This document shows, in pieces, positions 27,194 through 40,377 of a stretch of 64,000 nucleotides of DNA. The stretch spans positions 14,374,773 through 14,438,772 of the forward strand of contig NC_060893.1 in NCBI RefSeq assembly GCF_014805685.1, in the 5' to 3' direction. Below the pieces are notes generated by a model. It was not told the DNA's origin, ran no database searches, and saw nothing but the letters and a program-made list of their open reading frames with translations. Numbering within the stretch: the first letter of the stretch is position 1; each line of letters starts with the position of its first letter. The DNA comes from Silurus meridionalis. Lineage: Eukaryota; Chordata; Actinopteri; Siluriformes; Siluridae. A program made the translations under genes and the position numbers.

Positions 27194-29296
27194 CTGAGGA
27201 GAAAATAAGGAAATAATTATTAGTAAAAAATGACAAAGAATTCTACATGCACTGCTGATTACTGGTTCCATGAGCACACATCATCAGACCTCACTGACAA
27301 CAGTCATCATGAGGCATGCACTGCAATTGAAAAATACTTATCAAGTGAGAGATTTAACTCCTTAGTGCTGTCAGTATGATGATCAATGTCAGATTTAGAA
27401 AAGCTTTTGTTCACTCATGAAACAGGAACCAGGCTGAGGTGGCCTAAATTAAGCTCAGAGAATTTTTAAAGCCGGCACACTCGATGATGAGCATGCTGCT
27501 CTGTTACATTAACAGGTTCATTAGCTTCTCATAGTGCCTCCGCTCATTTCATCTCGCTCATAAGAATGCTAATTATTAATACAGCAAAATCCTTGCATAG
27601 GAACTTGACAGAGTAATGCACACACTGTTGTGGGGCTTATAAAATGTTTTAGATTTCAAAACATATTACAGGAGACAAAGGTATCACAGTATTTTATGTG
27701 GATGTAACATAGCATTACTTTGGTTGCCACTGAACCTCACTAATTGCTAGTTGACCAATGATGCCACTTATACTTATGAGCCACACATTATATTTCTAGG
27801 GCTATAATGGCAAAAAAAAGCAAAACCACCTAAAAAATTAACTAAATTTAGGCAAACACACAAATAGCCTTTAAAAAATTACATTAACCCAGCAACCTGT
27901 AAATCACAGTCAGGTTAATGGCTAATTGCCAAATCAGACTAGTTAAAACGCACAAGATGTCACTAACCCAAAAATCATCCTGAAATGCTGAATTAGAGAT
28001 TTAGAAAAGTGTATAATTCACTGATAAGCCAGCACCAACAGTGGTACCAATCTTGACTAGCACTTTCAGAATTGATTTCTTATGTTCTTCTGGACAAAGG
28101 CCAAATGTGGCTAGCTAATTCACTTACCTACTTTCTAGGCTCTCAGCTCACACAAAATATGCATGTTATTTTGCGCTAAGTAAAATAAGCAAGTCCTAAC
28201 CAATAGGTTGAAGTTTCCTGCATGCAAACCCACCACTTGTCTGTGGTCATGCTGTCTGATCACTTCCCTAAATATAATAATGTTTGGCCTTCCAGGAGGA
28301 TCTTCCAGCACTCTGCCCAATCTTTACGATACCACTTCACTCCACTGAGTCATCCAGATGGAGGGGAATACAAGTGCACTTACAGTACGTCTTGCAGTGT
28401 AATATGAGTGACCTGTCCAATTCCCAAGAAAGACGAAACCCTCCAGTTCATTATGTGACGGTTATTCACAAATTTCTAAGTAAAATGAGCACAAATAATA
28501 CAATTCTTTCTCTCTCCTAACACCATCTCTATCAAATATATTCCCACACAACTCTAAAAGATGGTCAAAAGAAAACAGGAAAGGACAACATGCAACATAG
28601 ATAACAACTAAATTGGGTATTCTGAGCAAGGAATACTTAGCATCTAGTCGCCTAACTTTACAGAGTTAAATTACACCCTTTTGAAACAGAGATATTAAAA
28701 ACAATAATTTTTCAATGACATCATGCAGGTCTTACATTATTGGTTCTGCTAAGAAAAGTCACCCCACCTCCACAACCACCTCCTAAATTCCAGTTAAATT
28801 TTAAGTTTAACCCCTGCATTCTGCTCAACGTGGCCTGCAATCAGAAAGAGCACCTGACTGCCATGTTGCACTCATTTCTCCTCTAACACAACGGTCATGA
28901 AAAATACATGCATTTGGCTAGCTCTACCCTTCCCTTCCTTCCAGAGACTTAAACACAGGTAGAGAGAAAGTGGAACTTAAAAGTTAAACTTTCAGTGGCA
29001 TGAGGCAGAATTCTCCAACACTAAACTGATGCTGATGGAAACAAAAATAATCCCTAAAAACTACTGATGAATTTTTCACACTTTAAAAATGTACTCATGT
29101 GTGCAAAAAACTTCACAGCACAACAGATCAGTGTGTGTTTTTGAGCCTCACTGAGCAGCAGGACAAGGCAGGAATGTCTATTAAAAACAAGCACTTTAGT
29201 GCAATTGAGCTGCTGGCTAAGCAAAAGCTATGGACAAGATGAGGTGTTTCGCGTCCAGATCAGCATCATGGCAGTCCATCGTGCAGAACACAAACA

Positions 29297-29322
29297 TTCT
29301 CATTCTCATTCTCATTCTCTCA

Positions 29323-29353
<31 letters not shown>
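29297..29353. repeat. (ATTCTC)n then (CT)n simple repeat
   Basis: A hexamer-like run that passes into pure CT. Confidence 0.9.
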
Positions 29354-29358
<5 letters not shown>

Positions 29359-29554
29359 AGTAAATTATTTCATGGTGCAACAAGAATATCTAATGTGATG
29401 CAGTGTGACAAAGTGGAAAAGAGAAAAGATGGCAATGATAAATCAATGGTGCATGGAGACAACACACACAAGCATAAAATTATACAGCTTCAAAGATGTT
29501 AACACTCGTTCAAAACACCAATAAGCGCAATCAATAATAACAAATGCTAAAAAC

Positions 29555-29626
<72 letters not shown>
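29555..29626. repeat. (GATA)n microsatellite
   Basis: About 18 units. Confidence 0.97.
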
Positions 29627-31097
29627 CACATTTATATCAGCTTCATTGCCTCACACTTTCTAGACATGCATAGCCCTTAATTATTATTCTCCATACCGTA
29701 ATAACACAGCATAGTAACTTTAGATCACTGTAAACAAGCGCCATGATATAATCCCAGCTCTCTTCTGATCTGCAGCAGCACACAGAACTGCCTAGTAACC
29801 AGACTCACAAAAACAGCATCAATATGGATGCACACGCTGCACCACTCACATCCATCAGCCATCTGCTGTGCCTGATTCAAACAAATCAGCCACATACATA
29901 CACACAAAAAACTAAACTTCAGACACACTGCAGTATTTACAGTATTTATAAATGACAAGCCATCAGGAGAGAAAATCGCACCAGTCTTCCTCTTGTCATC
30001 ACATGGATGATGTGCCTCCTTGCTCCAGCCTAAAGTCCATTCTGCCATAGCTAGGCTTTCTGTTCACTGGATCAACACGAAGATGAGCAGTGTATTTGTA
30101 AGTGTGTCTGTGAATACACTCTGGAGCCTGCGGGATGTGAAGGAGCTGCCACTGCATGCGTCTAATGGCGCTGCCTCTGCTTGACAACACAGCCAGTGTG
30201 AGGGAAAAAAAAGTGTGTGTGGGGGGGGCAGCTCTAGGCAGGGCTGTGCACTGCAGTTCAGGATGTATTGACTCATTGACTCTTTTAAACCAGACACACT
30301 ATCACACAGGGATAAGATCCATTATTTGGCATCACAGAGTCACATCTGTTAGATTTAATACCTGGCCAAGAAAATGTAAATGTTCATAGCATAAGCACCG
30401 CCGTTGAAAGACTTGTGTGAACGCTAGTGCAGATGCTAAGATACTGATTGGCTGAGATTTTCCCATTGCTATGGCAACAGTGCGAACTCAAAACAGTGAC
30501 TGGGCATGGAGCAAAGGTGCAGCTTACTATGGCATCACCAAAAAGCAACAAAGCGCCCAGAGCAGCTGTATTATTGATCATTTGGAATATACTGATATTT
30601 ATGAATCCTTTACCCTGCCAAGCAATACAGCAGAACACACTACACCTCCTGAGCCCTGAGGAAAAAGCAGTAGAAGCAAACAAATGCTCTTGAAGTGTTT
30701 GCCAAAAAAAAATGGAAATGGTCTGCATTTAAATCATTAGCAATTGGTTAACATGAAGATAAACTGCACATGCAGTACTGAAGGAAGAGCACAAATATTA
30801 GTATAAATATTTTGATAAAGTTTATAATGAGCCACATTATATAATTTACACAGCCTTTTGTGATTCTCATGCCAGATATACATGTTTCTAATGGTCATTA
30901 GTACTGCTTAGTAAGCAATACCTCTCCCTGTTAATAATTAAAGCAGTCATAAAGCATGCTACAAGACTCCTTATATTAAGATGAATAGAACTGTAACTGA
31001 ATGTTGTTTCTTGGAACAACTGGCCTAAAAGCTTTGCAAATCTAATGCTGAAACAAAACCTCAAATGATGCTCTGTTGCCTAAGAATGATCTCATAG

Positions 31098-31128
31098 ACA
31101 GACAGACACACAGACAGACAGACAGACA
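31098..31128. repeat. (GACA)n microsatellite
   Basis: Short imperfect run of CAGA/GACA units. Confidence 0.85.
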
Positions 31129-31284
31129 TACAGGCAATGTTGTATCTATTGATATAGATATAGTTACAGCACATTAACAATTTTTACAAATGTGCAACCC
31201 AGCATAATTCAAAGTGCATGCTGTGTGACCAGTTACATTGCCATTTCATACCATGTAATATTGCAACAGCAGTCTTATACCTTG

Positions 31285-31286
<2 letters not shown>

Positions 31287-31343
<57 letters not shown>
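31287..31343. repeat. (CA)n microsatellite
   Basis: About 28 units. Confidence 0.97.
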
Positions 31344-31346
<3 letters not shown>

Positions 31347-32154
31347 AATCCAACACAAGAATATTGGTCATCTAACGTTTTATATGTCGATATATATACA
31401 TAAAGACACAGATTTGTTTTCTCACTGTAAAATATAAAGTAGCATGAAAATATTTGCACATTAAGCAAAGTTAACAACATTTTCCCACAGTTGAGGCTGA
31501 TTGAAAGGCACATAAAATGCCATAAAGCACAGTGTAAACACACATGTATATTCATAGTCATGGGCTGAGCTATGGAAAAGAAAAGAAACGTCACAGGCCT
31601 ATTATTTTGACACAGTTTTTAGTAAGGTAGTAGGGTAGGCACTTTGGAAGGTAACCAGCTTGTAGAAAGCTGCTGTGATGCACCCTTTGGCATGCATACA
31701 CTCAGGATCACATTTATGAGGTACCATGAATACCACTATGGACATAATATATCAGGTTCATCTAACAATATTTGCTCTATATAGATATAAAATTACCTAA
31801 ACAGAAATCCATTTATGAAAAGTATATATGTGTTATTATTATAGATCATTTTAGGTGACAAAAACATTCACTAAAATAATGGGATTTTGACCTCTCCTAG
31901 TGTATAGGATAACCACAGCTTTTTTTTTATAGTTTAAGAAACCATCACAGGACTGTCTGGTCATTCTATGAAGTACCTCTGTACCATATGTAAACATATC
32001 CTATGAGATATCACCTACACTCGCTGAACTCCGGACCCTTATTTAAATGAACAATTGTTTTGACAACAGCGGTTACTTTATTTTGAACATCTACTGGCTT
32101 CAACTCTTACAGCTTTCAAAGCACTTTGCTTGCACAGCTGATGAATATTTTCCA

Positions 32155-32425
32155 CTAACCCATTTTCTATATTGATTAACCTACACAGGGCCATAAGAGA
32201 GCCTGAAGCCAGGGAACTAGTGCACATTAGGGGGACCCCCAGAATGGGGTATAAATCCATTGCAAGGCACAATCACAGTCATACACTTAAACTATGGACA
32301 ATTTTGAACTGTAAATCTAGGAGACTATAGTCCACAAAGGAAGGATGGGGAGAACAGGCGACCTACACACACACAGGGCAAAGGTGGGATTCGAACCACC
32401 AACCCCATAGCTGCGAGACAAACGT
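32155..32425 (-). mobile_element. tRNA-derived SINE
   Basis: On the minus strand a tRNA-like head ends with the B-box GGTTCGAATCCCACC (at about 32385), followed by CCTGTGTGTG and TGTTCTCCCCATCC, then a body including CATTGCAAGG... and CTGGCTTCAGGC, the pattern of a very common fish SINE. Diverged. Confidence 0.65.
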
Positions 32426-32783
32426 GCAATAAATGAATATTTCCTGATATATTTTACTTTGTATTTGTTGATGGGATGTGATTAGATGCATCTTCATGCA
32501 GCCAGTGTGGAACTGACAGCTGGTACTGATGGATGGTATTAAACATACTGACAACAAAATAAGAGAGGAAAAAAACATTTGCCGCCAAGATAACACAAAA
32601 ACAAATAATAATTTGTCATGATTAGTCCTACTCATCCATTTTCATTTCCGCGACTACACACGTCGCATTCAGATGGCGCTCGAATGGCCAGCGCGAGTGG
32701 AAACAGCGCGAGCCCGCTCTCAGCTCATTGTACGAGATGCCGCATGCGTATTTCGATCAGCCAAACGCGTTGTTTATACGTAC

Positions 32784-33100
32784 CTACTATCCAGGGTCTC
32801 CCCAAAAGCACCTTCTTCTGTTTAGCTGGCCTCCATGAGACAGTGTAGCCACTAGCCATTAACACGCAGTGGTTAGTGATCCAGCCAGCTCGTGAACGAG
32901 CTCACACACTACTGTCACTGAGCATGCGGATAAAAAAAAAAATACAAACAACACGACCGACTTCTGCAGTGCATTTCATTCTCATCCTTTGTATTTAGGT
33001 CGCGAGTAAGACCAAGTACTCATCTAAAGAAATCTTGAAATTACAACATGGTAGCTATTCTGGGTTAAAAAAAAAAAAAAGAAAACACACAGAGAAGGTG
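32784..33100 (-). promoter_or_regulatory. Probable dusp8 untranslated first exon and core promoter region
   Basis: On the minus strand GATAGTAG|GTACGT (GT at 32783-32782) is a good donor at the edge of a CpG-richer stretch (about 32640-32900), 5.6 kb upstream of the strong acceptor at 27193. As I recall, human DUSP8 also begins with a non-coding exon. The exon's 5' end cannot be placed. Confidence 0.45.
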
Positions 33101-33156
33101 CACTTTGGCACTAAAAATTAACTAAGGATGAGGTCATGGTTCAGGAGGGGGAAAAA

Positions 33157-33260
33157 TGCAGCTGACGTCACTTTCAGCCAATAGGAAGCCAAAGCTCAGG
33201 TTTAGTTGACGTCAGCGTCGTGATCGGTAGATTAAAGGGCCACAGGGATTTAAAAGCCGG
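33157..33260. promoter_or_regulatory. CRE/CCAAT/TATA-like promoter cluster, possibly bidirectional
   Basis: Two perfect CRE palindromes TGACGTCA (33163-33170 and 33207-33214) flank a CCAAT box (33178-33182). A TATA-like ATTTAAAAG follows at 33248-33256. Read on the plus strand the order CRE-CCAAT-CRE-TATA is canonical and points away from dusp8; CRE palindromes work in both directions and could drive dusp8, since MAPK phosphatases are commonly CREB-responsive. No plus-strand gene is visible immediately downstream. Confidence 0.55.
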
Positions 33261-33299
33261 TAGATCACTGCTGTAGGTTTGTCGGTGCACACGGTCCCG

Positions 33300-34623
33300 C
33301 ACGCATCATACGCACAAGAAAAGCACATCAATCAATACTGATTACATAAACTACAACAAGGCATTTATAGCACAGCGGGTTCGGTAATGCAGGGATTAAG
33401 TGTATACATTTTTATTCCCAGAATATACACTGCGAACTGACGGAACTGAACGTTACACAGTGCCACCACGAGGTGAACCGGTGAATAGAAAAATAAATAT
33501 CGCATGAGAGGCGTGCTTTAGGTAAAAACAAGATTCATCCTGAATGGACTATTTGTATTATATGCGAATCATTCACGCGAGACTCTACAAAATAACAATT
33601 AATGATAATAGCGGGAAGAATACAAATCCACATCAAAATGAAATCTAAGTACACTACTAATTTTTTTTTCTTTTATTTTGGGACACACTGCATTGCTATA
33701 CTTCAGCCTGCTCCATATCATTAGGATTTGGTCCAATCACAGTAATTTGGAAACATGCTATTTAACAACAGCAAATGTTTTTAGATGAGTATGTTACTGT
33801 ATTATTTATTATGTGATTGGTAAAGATTCTATTAGGAATGGTATGAAAGAAACCCACAGGAAAAAAAAACACTTCTGTACCACAAACATTCAGTACAAAA
33901 TGCTAAATATGCAACTACATTAAAAGTGCAGACCTATTAAGAAGGATCATCATGACTAGTTAAAGTGTCTTATGTATAATAAGCATGCTTGTGTTTTGAT
34001 GCCTCAGGTTATTGTGTTTACAGTAAACCAAGCTAGTAGCAATAGCACCACCTACCACCTCTCATGTGATATGAAAGATGAATTAGCTGGAAGGTGCTGC
34101 TTCAAGCCAAGTAATGTTGTGAAATAAAAACTGCCTCTTTGTGTTGTGTATCTATGGTCTAAATGCAATTAAAGCATTTTGGAGACTCTAAACAGTTCTC
34201 ATTCAGAGAAATGAAATGACTGGTCAGCGATTCTGAGCTTAGCTGTTGATAAAAGAGCTTATTACACTGACAGGGGTTTCCAGTAGGTAAAGCCCTAGGA
34301 AGATATTCAGCAACAAAGAGGTGGGGAAAAAAAGTCTCAGTGTCTGTGGGTCAGAAGAAGTGATTCATGGGCGAACACCGTGATATCAGATTACACTTAC
34401 TCAGCTGAGTCATCAACATGAGACTGGCTGATGCTGTAAAATCCATAGCACCAGCTGACCAGAGGTTACCTCAGTGATGTTTTCAGATGCATTGCAATAG
34501 TCTGTATTCAATTCTAAATCTAAACCAAACACGCCAGTAAAAGATTAGTTTTAGATAAAAGTGCAAAAGATCTGACTGGAATATCTTCAGTTGCTGTAGT
34601 TGTATTTTTATTTATTTATTTGT

Positions 34624-34658
<35 letters not shown>

Positions 34659-35060
34659 TTTGTTTGATTGTTTATTTGTTTATTTTCTTTGCCATTTTTT
34701 GTTCACACATGGACTCTAAAATTGACCAATGAACAATGTTCAAATCGGTCCCATCTTTATTAATACATGCACGAGGTTTTTAGCATTCAGTTATTTGTAT
34801 ATCGTTTCAAACAATTTATATTGTGAAATCTAAAAGAATAAAAGACTATATGGGGAGAAGGTCGTCGCAAAAAAAAAAAAAAAAAACCTACGCCACCACG
34901 TGGCGGATTCATGCATCTGCTGTTTCAGCGTGTTGCAGTCCAAACTACCACTAATAATTTAATCTGGATATTAGAGTCAGGGATAAATCTAAATGAATAA
35001 TTTATGATAATGTATAACAATATCAAATTACCAATGTCACTACTGCTATTATAAAGCCAT
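33300..35060. other. No gene recognised
   Basis: AT-rich intergenic sequence right of the CRE promoter cluster. It holds a TTTA-type microsatellite (34604-34680) and an A18 run (34869). No exon or repeat family recognised otherwise. Confidence 0.5.
34604..34680. repeat. (TTTA)n microsatellite, imperfect
   Basis: TTTA units with TTTG interruptions. Confidence 0.9.
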
Positions 35061-35116
35061 TTCTTATTAAAACATTGGTGTCCTTATTTATCCCTTCCTT
35101 CATTCTTTTCCTGCCT

Positions 35117-35145
35117 CATTCATTCATTCATTCATTCATTCATTC
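35117..35145. repeat. (CATT)n microsatellite
   Basis: About seven units beside the RTE-like fragment, possibly its tail region. Confidence 0.9.
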
Positions 35146-35180
35146 CTTCTTTCTTCTTCTTCTTCTTTCCGCTGCTCCCA

Positions 35181-35764
35181 TTAGGGGTCACCACAGTGTA
35201 TCATCCGTCTCCATACTACTCTGTCCTTTACATCTTCCTCTTTTAAACCAACTACCTGCATGTCTTTCTTCACCACATCCATGAACCTCCTCTTTGGCCT
35301 TCCTCTTTTCCTCCTTCCTGGTTGTTCCATTCTCAGCATTCTCCTTCCGATATACACTGTGTCCACATTCTCCACCTCTTCTCCTTGTAACCGCACCACT
35401 CCACTGCCCTCCCTCTCATTCACACACACATGTACTTTGTCCTACTCCTACTGACTTTCATTCTCCTTCTCTCCAGCATGTACCACCACCTCTCTTGGCT
35501 CTTCTCAACCTGCTACCTACTCTCCCCACAAATCACGATATCATCCTCAAACATCATAGTTCATGGAGCCTCCTGTCTGACCTTGTCCATCAACCTGTCC
35601 ATCACCACTGCAAACAGGAAAAGGCTTAGAGCTGATCCTTGATGCAATCCAACCTCCACCTTAAACCAGTCTATCATCACACTGTCCTCATACATGTCTT
35701 GCACCACCCTCACATACTTCTCTGACACACCTGACTTCCTCATACAATACGACCATTCATTCAT
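35181..35764 (-). mobile_element. RTE-like non-LTR retrotransposon fragment, internally deleted
   Basis: On the minus strand it reads MRKSGVSEKYVRVVQDMYED and VEVGLHQGSALSLFLFAVVM (35764-35561), then jumps to the C-terminal part CVNEREGSGVVRLQGEEVE and RRMLRMEQPGRRKRGRPKRR (35429-35181). The segment with the YADD-type catalytic motif is missing. Inactive. Confidence 0.75.
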
Positions 35765-35943
35765 TTAATCATTTTGATAAATTTAGGGTCGAGTTGTGTA
35801 CACTCCAGGTGGAAAAAATGGCAAACCAAAAATGGTGTGGAAAAAAATCAAATGCCCATAAAACCAAATAATTGTCCAGGAAATTAGTAAACCCTAGATC
35901 AAATATTGTACTGTATTTCTTAACCTACTGTCAATAGCTTATA

Positions 35944-36239
35944 TAGGATTCCACCTCATGTAGAGTTTGGACATTGGACCTCCTTGAGTGTTTAAAGGCT
36001 CTGGCATGGAGAAGCTGGTGTTTGATCTATGATTATCTCAAATGTGGAGCTATTTTATGAGTTGCTCAGTAGCTCCTAGTTCCATAACCTCAAATGACTG
36101 TACAAGACTGTAGAAAGGACATTACTCATAATCTTACACTCCAGTGCTCATTTTAGTTCTCACTCTCCGGTGTTTTGTATTGTTTTGAAGATTTATGATC
36201 ACTTGATGTCACCCAAATGAGGATGGGTTCCCCTTTTGA
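35944..36239 (+). mobile_element. L2-like LINE 3' UTR fragment
   Basis: Closely similar to 49195-49480 (shared GACATTGGACCTCC, GTGTTTAAAGGCTCTGGCAT, GATGTCACCCAAATGAGG). It stops before the tail motif. It interrupts segment A near the place where the signal-peptide exon would be expected. Confidence 0.75.
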
Positions 36240-38259
36240 GTTATTATTATTTAAAGTATTCAAATTCACTTTTTACTTATTTGATCTCATAAAACTTTAG
36301 ATTTTTTTACTCAACAGCAATACACATATTTTAATCAGATCTGGTTGAATATCTATTAAATTAATAAAATGCATTTTTAAAACTTTAAGATTATGTTTTA
36401 AAACATATTCGGCTGCTTTGTTGAACATATTAATTTAATATAATTATTATTTCTTATTTATAGTAGACTCAAATAACCAATCTTTAAAAGCATTATTTTA
36501 GACTTTTGGAGTGTCTTTTTTATTGGTTAGACCAAAACATTTACATATACTTGTTCACATATTAATGTATATTATGATTATTATATATACTTCTATTGAA
36601 TTAAGGTGTGTTGTATGGGAGTTACAGACTTTAATTCAGTGTCAGACAGTATGCATATTTTTTTGATAACCTTAGAGAGAATTCCTGAAAAAGGTTGTTA
36701 CTTTTATGAATGTGACACTTCAAAAATAGTGGTTTTGATAGCATAACGCATGGGTATTTTGTGACCACTTATTTACATACTGATATGACATGGACATGTA
36801 ACCACAAAAATGGAAATTAAGAATAGATAAGGTACCAGGCAAATCTATATTTAGCCTTACTGTGTACATTATTAAAATATTGGCCTCTTGATTCCAGTAT
36901 GAAAACGATATTTGAATGATGATATTTAAATGATGGCACTGCCTTAGCTTTCATCCACAGCAGTTACACATAACCTTAAGTGGAACATGTTTTCTCCTGT
37001 TTCTTTCCTTTTTGACAGCTTTGCACGGAACTGTGTTCAATGTCAGACACTACTTGCTTTTAATAGGAGAATAACGATTATAGCTGGAAATGTTTGTCGT
37101 TAAAAACCAGTGAGTAAATTGCAAGAATTCAAAGCTCAGCATTACAGCTTTCTATGTACAAAAACCTGTTATGGATCAGCAAGTGGACAATGAGCTATAA
37201 AAGAGAGGTAGATACAAGGAATTATAAAGAGTAATATCGGTAGCCTTTTCCTACACAGTGAGAAATGGAAAAAAACTCAGTCAACTAAGGTAGAAAAATG
37301 CTGGTAATTTTATTGCAAGATTATTGTCAGCCAAACGTGGCCCAAATGGAAGCAAGGTGTATTCCTTGTTTATTTGGGATTTTCCCTGTAAGAGTCAGAG
37401 TTCATTAACTGTGCATGGTAACAGCCAGCCAGGGTTAATCTACAACTAGGATTCAAAAGAGTAAAATTAGATACCCTTGTTAATAGACTAATAAAGTGTG
37501 AAAAAAACACTGTAAAAACTAAAACTTTGATTTATACATTGAACAACTACATTTGAACCAGATCAGCTTCATCAGGCTATTGGATTGAAATGATGTGTAA
37601 ATAGAGTTTCCAATGTTAGTTTAGATTGCTCAACACAATGCATCGACTAATGGGCATGATTTAAAAGACTGATGCTCCAGTTAACTATAAAACTAATTCA
37701 GTATACCAGAATGTATTTTATTAAAGAGGAGTTTTTGAGTCAGTTCAATAAAATTGAAAAAACAGAAGACAGAAAACTAAATAATTGTATTTTAGTCAAG
37801 GATATTTAATGCCAGTTTGCTTAGTGTGTTTTACTTTTTGTGTTTTCTAGATACTGTACAAATTATATTTCATACAAATAATTAAGGTAATTTGCAAATT
37901 AGTAACTAGTATAGGAGTGTTATCTCTTTTAGCATAGTTTGTTGAGGTGCTCTTCCTTGTTTGCTTCAACCAACACAAAAGCAGGATGCTTACAAATGAA
38001 TAGTTTTTGATCTGATGAGTGTGTTTTTATAACCTGTCACTCAAAATAACACATCAGATCAAAGTTACCACAACAGCTAAAAATACTTTTATGTATTAGG
38101 CGTTTAAGCATGAAATGTTGAAACCCTATAGTTTTTGTAGATATTTTTATTATTATTATTATAGGTTCCAACATGACAATAAATCATGAATAGAATGACA
38201 TATATTCACAAAACTTGGTATATGTGTCTATCTGCTTAATCTTTGGTAAAAGAAAAAAA

Positions 38260-38830
38260 AAGCAGAGCTTTGCCACTTGGTGTTGCTAAACGAGGAAAGA
38301 AAAAATAAATGGCTATAACTACGCAACCGTTCGTCCGAATGACCTGAAACTTGGCAAAGTTGTCGTGTCTCTGTCCATTGTGCCAGAACGGGGGCCGATC
38401 AAAACGAAACTAAACGACCCTAAAAGTTTGTAAGAATTTTGAACGACATCGGCCACTAGGGGGCAAGATCATGTTTTTTTTAAGTGAATAAATTATTTTA
38501 CATACATTGCACGAGTTTTTCAAACATAAACTTAACTTTCATATCATTTGATTGATTTCATGCTTAGCAATTTTGTCTCAATGACCACTGCTCAATCAAC
38601 TCCTTAATTTATTATTTTTTATTTATGTTTAAAAAGCTACTTTTGCAAACTAGTCCTAGGTTTTTCATCCAATCGGAACACAAACAGTGCATAAATGTTC
38701 GCTGGACAGTGCCCATCAATTATGATAAAAAATAAAAAATTAAAAAATAAATAAAAAAAATGCTGCACTTCTATTTCAGTGTTCGAAGGGTCGCCAAAAT
38801 GTTAAAAGTAGGCGTGGCTGGATAGTTATA
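38260..38830. other. Unrecognised insertion-like sequence in segment A
   Basis: A CpG-bearing stretch (CTACGCAACCGTTCGTCCGA, AACGGGGGCCGATC, GGCCACTAGGGGGCAAG) unlike its AT-rich surroundings, followed by GTGTTCGAAGGGTCGCC at about 38780. No counterpart was seen in segment B. Possibly a DNA-element remnant. Confidence 0.3.
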
Positions 38831-39914
38831 TACAGGCTGAAGTACAGTATGGTTTCTATTTAGAATGTATGTTGTTATTTATGAAATCTAATTTTTCAAT
38901 GCCACTTTTGCCTCTGGCTTAATGTTAAAAGCCACAAAGAACATTTACTTAAATGTAATTAAATAATGGCACTACTACTGGTATTCAAACAAGTAATGTA
39001 ATTTTTTTGTAAATATGTAAATATCAAAATATTAAGACTTTTCTTAATAATAATAAATTCACTAGTAAGTTCTTATCACCTTGCCCTGAATATTTCATAC
39101 TTTTAACTTTCACCTGATGTTTTTACAGTCAGTCAAAGAATTCGGGACGATTTAATAATATATATACACATACTGTATAAAACTACAGATAAAGCTCTTG
39201 GTCATGGAGCTTCCATTCTCATGAAATGCAAATTATTAATAAATAAAATAAAAGATAAAAGCTTTTATTATAATATTTTTTAAAAAATTATATAGCATGA
39301 TTATCACATATGCAGTTCCACTGATAAAACTACAAAAGTGAAAATGTGGTTTTTGCTATCTTTTCGTTATTACACTGGTTCTTCAGATTTCAAAATAAAA
39401 TCTCATAAAGATACTACTAAATATAATTGTCACACAAGTTGTTTATTTTTGACTATGATGACCACTATGATTTAGGAAATGTATATCATATGAAATGTAC
39501 AAATGACCTCATAACCTAATGCCATTACAATAACATCATTGTGCTACCCTGCACACAATTGGTTTTCGATTTGACTGCAGCCATCTCACACAACTGCAAC
39601 TCTTCCTAATGTATTCAAAACCAACACATTTTTGTTTCTTCTGTGCAGCTCTGCATCAAGATTCAAATGTTAGTTTCACTGACTGGTTCTACAAGGTGTT
39701 AAGTATTTTCTGTCACTTTGGACTTTTAGGCTCACGGACACATTTCCAGCCTGGCAATTTGGTGTTGCATACATTTAGATTTCCAATTGTTTTATGGATG
39801 ATGGGAGTTAAATAGCAAATACTGATTTTCTTTTAATGTTAAATATATATACCTCTACTTCACAGAAATAGGTAAAAATAGTTGGTGTCATAAAGTGAAT
39901 TGCTATTTATATTT

Positions 39915-39990
39915 ACAGTATCTCACAAAAGTGAGTACACCCCTCACATTTCAGCAGCCATTTTAGTATCTTAAGAGACAATATTTATAA
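39915..39990. mobile_element. Tc1-like terminal inverted repeat, single end
   Basis: ACAGTATCTCACAAAAGTGA GTACACCCCTCACATTT is the characteristic end of a fish Tc1-like element. No partner end was seen nearby. Confidence 0.65.
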
Positions 39991-40187
39991 TTATGTTTAT
40001 TATATATTATTACATTCAAGTGCAAATTCATAAATGCAGATAACATACAGCAAAATACATGCTTACCGAAGTATTTATATATTACATCTGTTCTAGTTTA
40101 TTAAATCTTAATGCCTTTTGACTACTCTCAAAGTTATTCTGGATCTTAATTCTGAATTATTGAAGTTGTAATCTCAATTTTTTTTAG

Positions 40188-40224
40188 ACCATAATTGCTT
40201 CTCAGTGTACCAGTTCGAATACAA
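40188..40224 (+). pseudogene. Segment A copy of receptor exon 2
   Basis: 37 nt between a T-rich acceptor (TTTTTTTTAG) and donor ATACAA|GTAAGT-like, phase 0 to 1, encoding TIIASQCTSSNT. It is parallel to 54145-54187 in position, length class and phase. No signal-peptide exon is found upstream; an L2-like insertion (35944-36239) sits where it would be expected. Confidence 0.45.
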
Positions 40225-40339
40225 GTAAGTCATTAAAAAAAATATATGACCTTTAGTGTCCTTCATATACCATTACAATTTCTTATATAAAACACAAAGA
40301 AATATATATGTATTTTATTTGTTACCTTTTCTTTTGCAT

Positions 40340-40340
<1 letters not shown>

Positions 40341-40375
<35 letters not shown>
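40341..40375. repeat. (AAT)n microsatellite
   Basis: About 11 units followed by ATT units, making a small palindromic AT run. Confidence 0.95.

Positions 40376-40377
<2 letters not shown>

Larger units (their letters stand above)
27194..32783 (-). other. Predicted first dusp8 intron
   Basis: 5.6 kb between the strong acceptor at 27194 and the putative donor at 32783. It contains CT, GATA, GACA and CA microsatellites and a tRNA-derived SINE at about 32155-32425. No coding exon is seen. Confidence 0.45.

Noticed and set aside
30448..30693. Overlapping frames on both strands at 30384-30728
   Set aside because: Contradictory frames with no conserved motif; typical chance openings.
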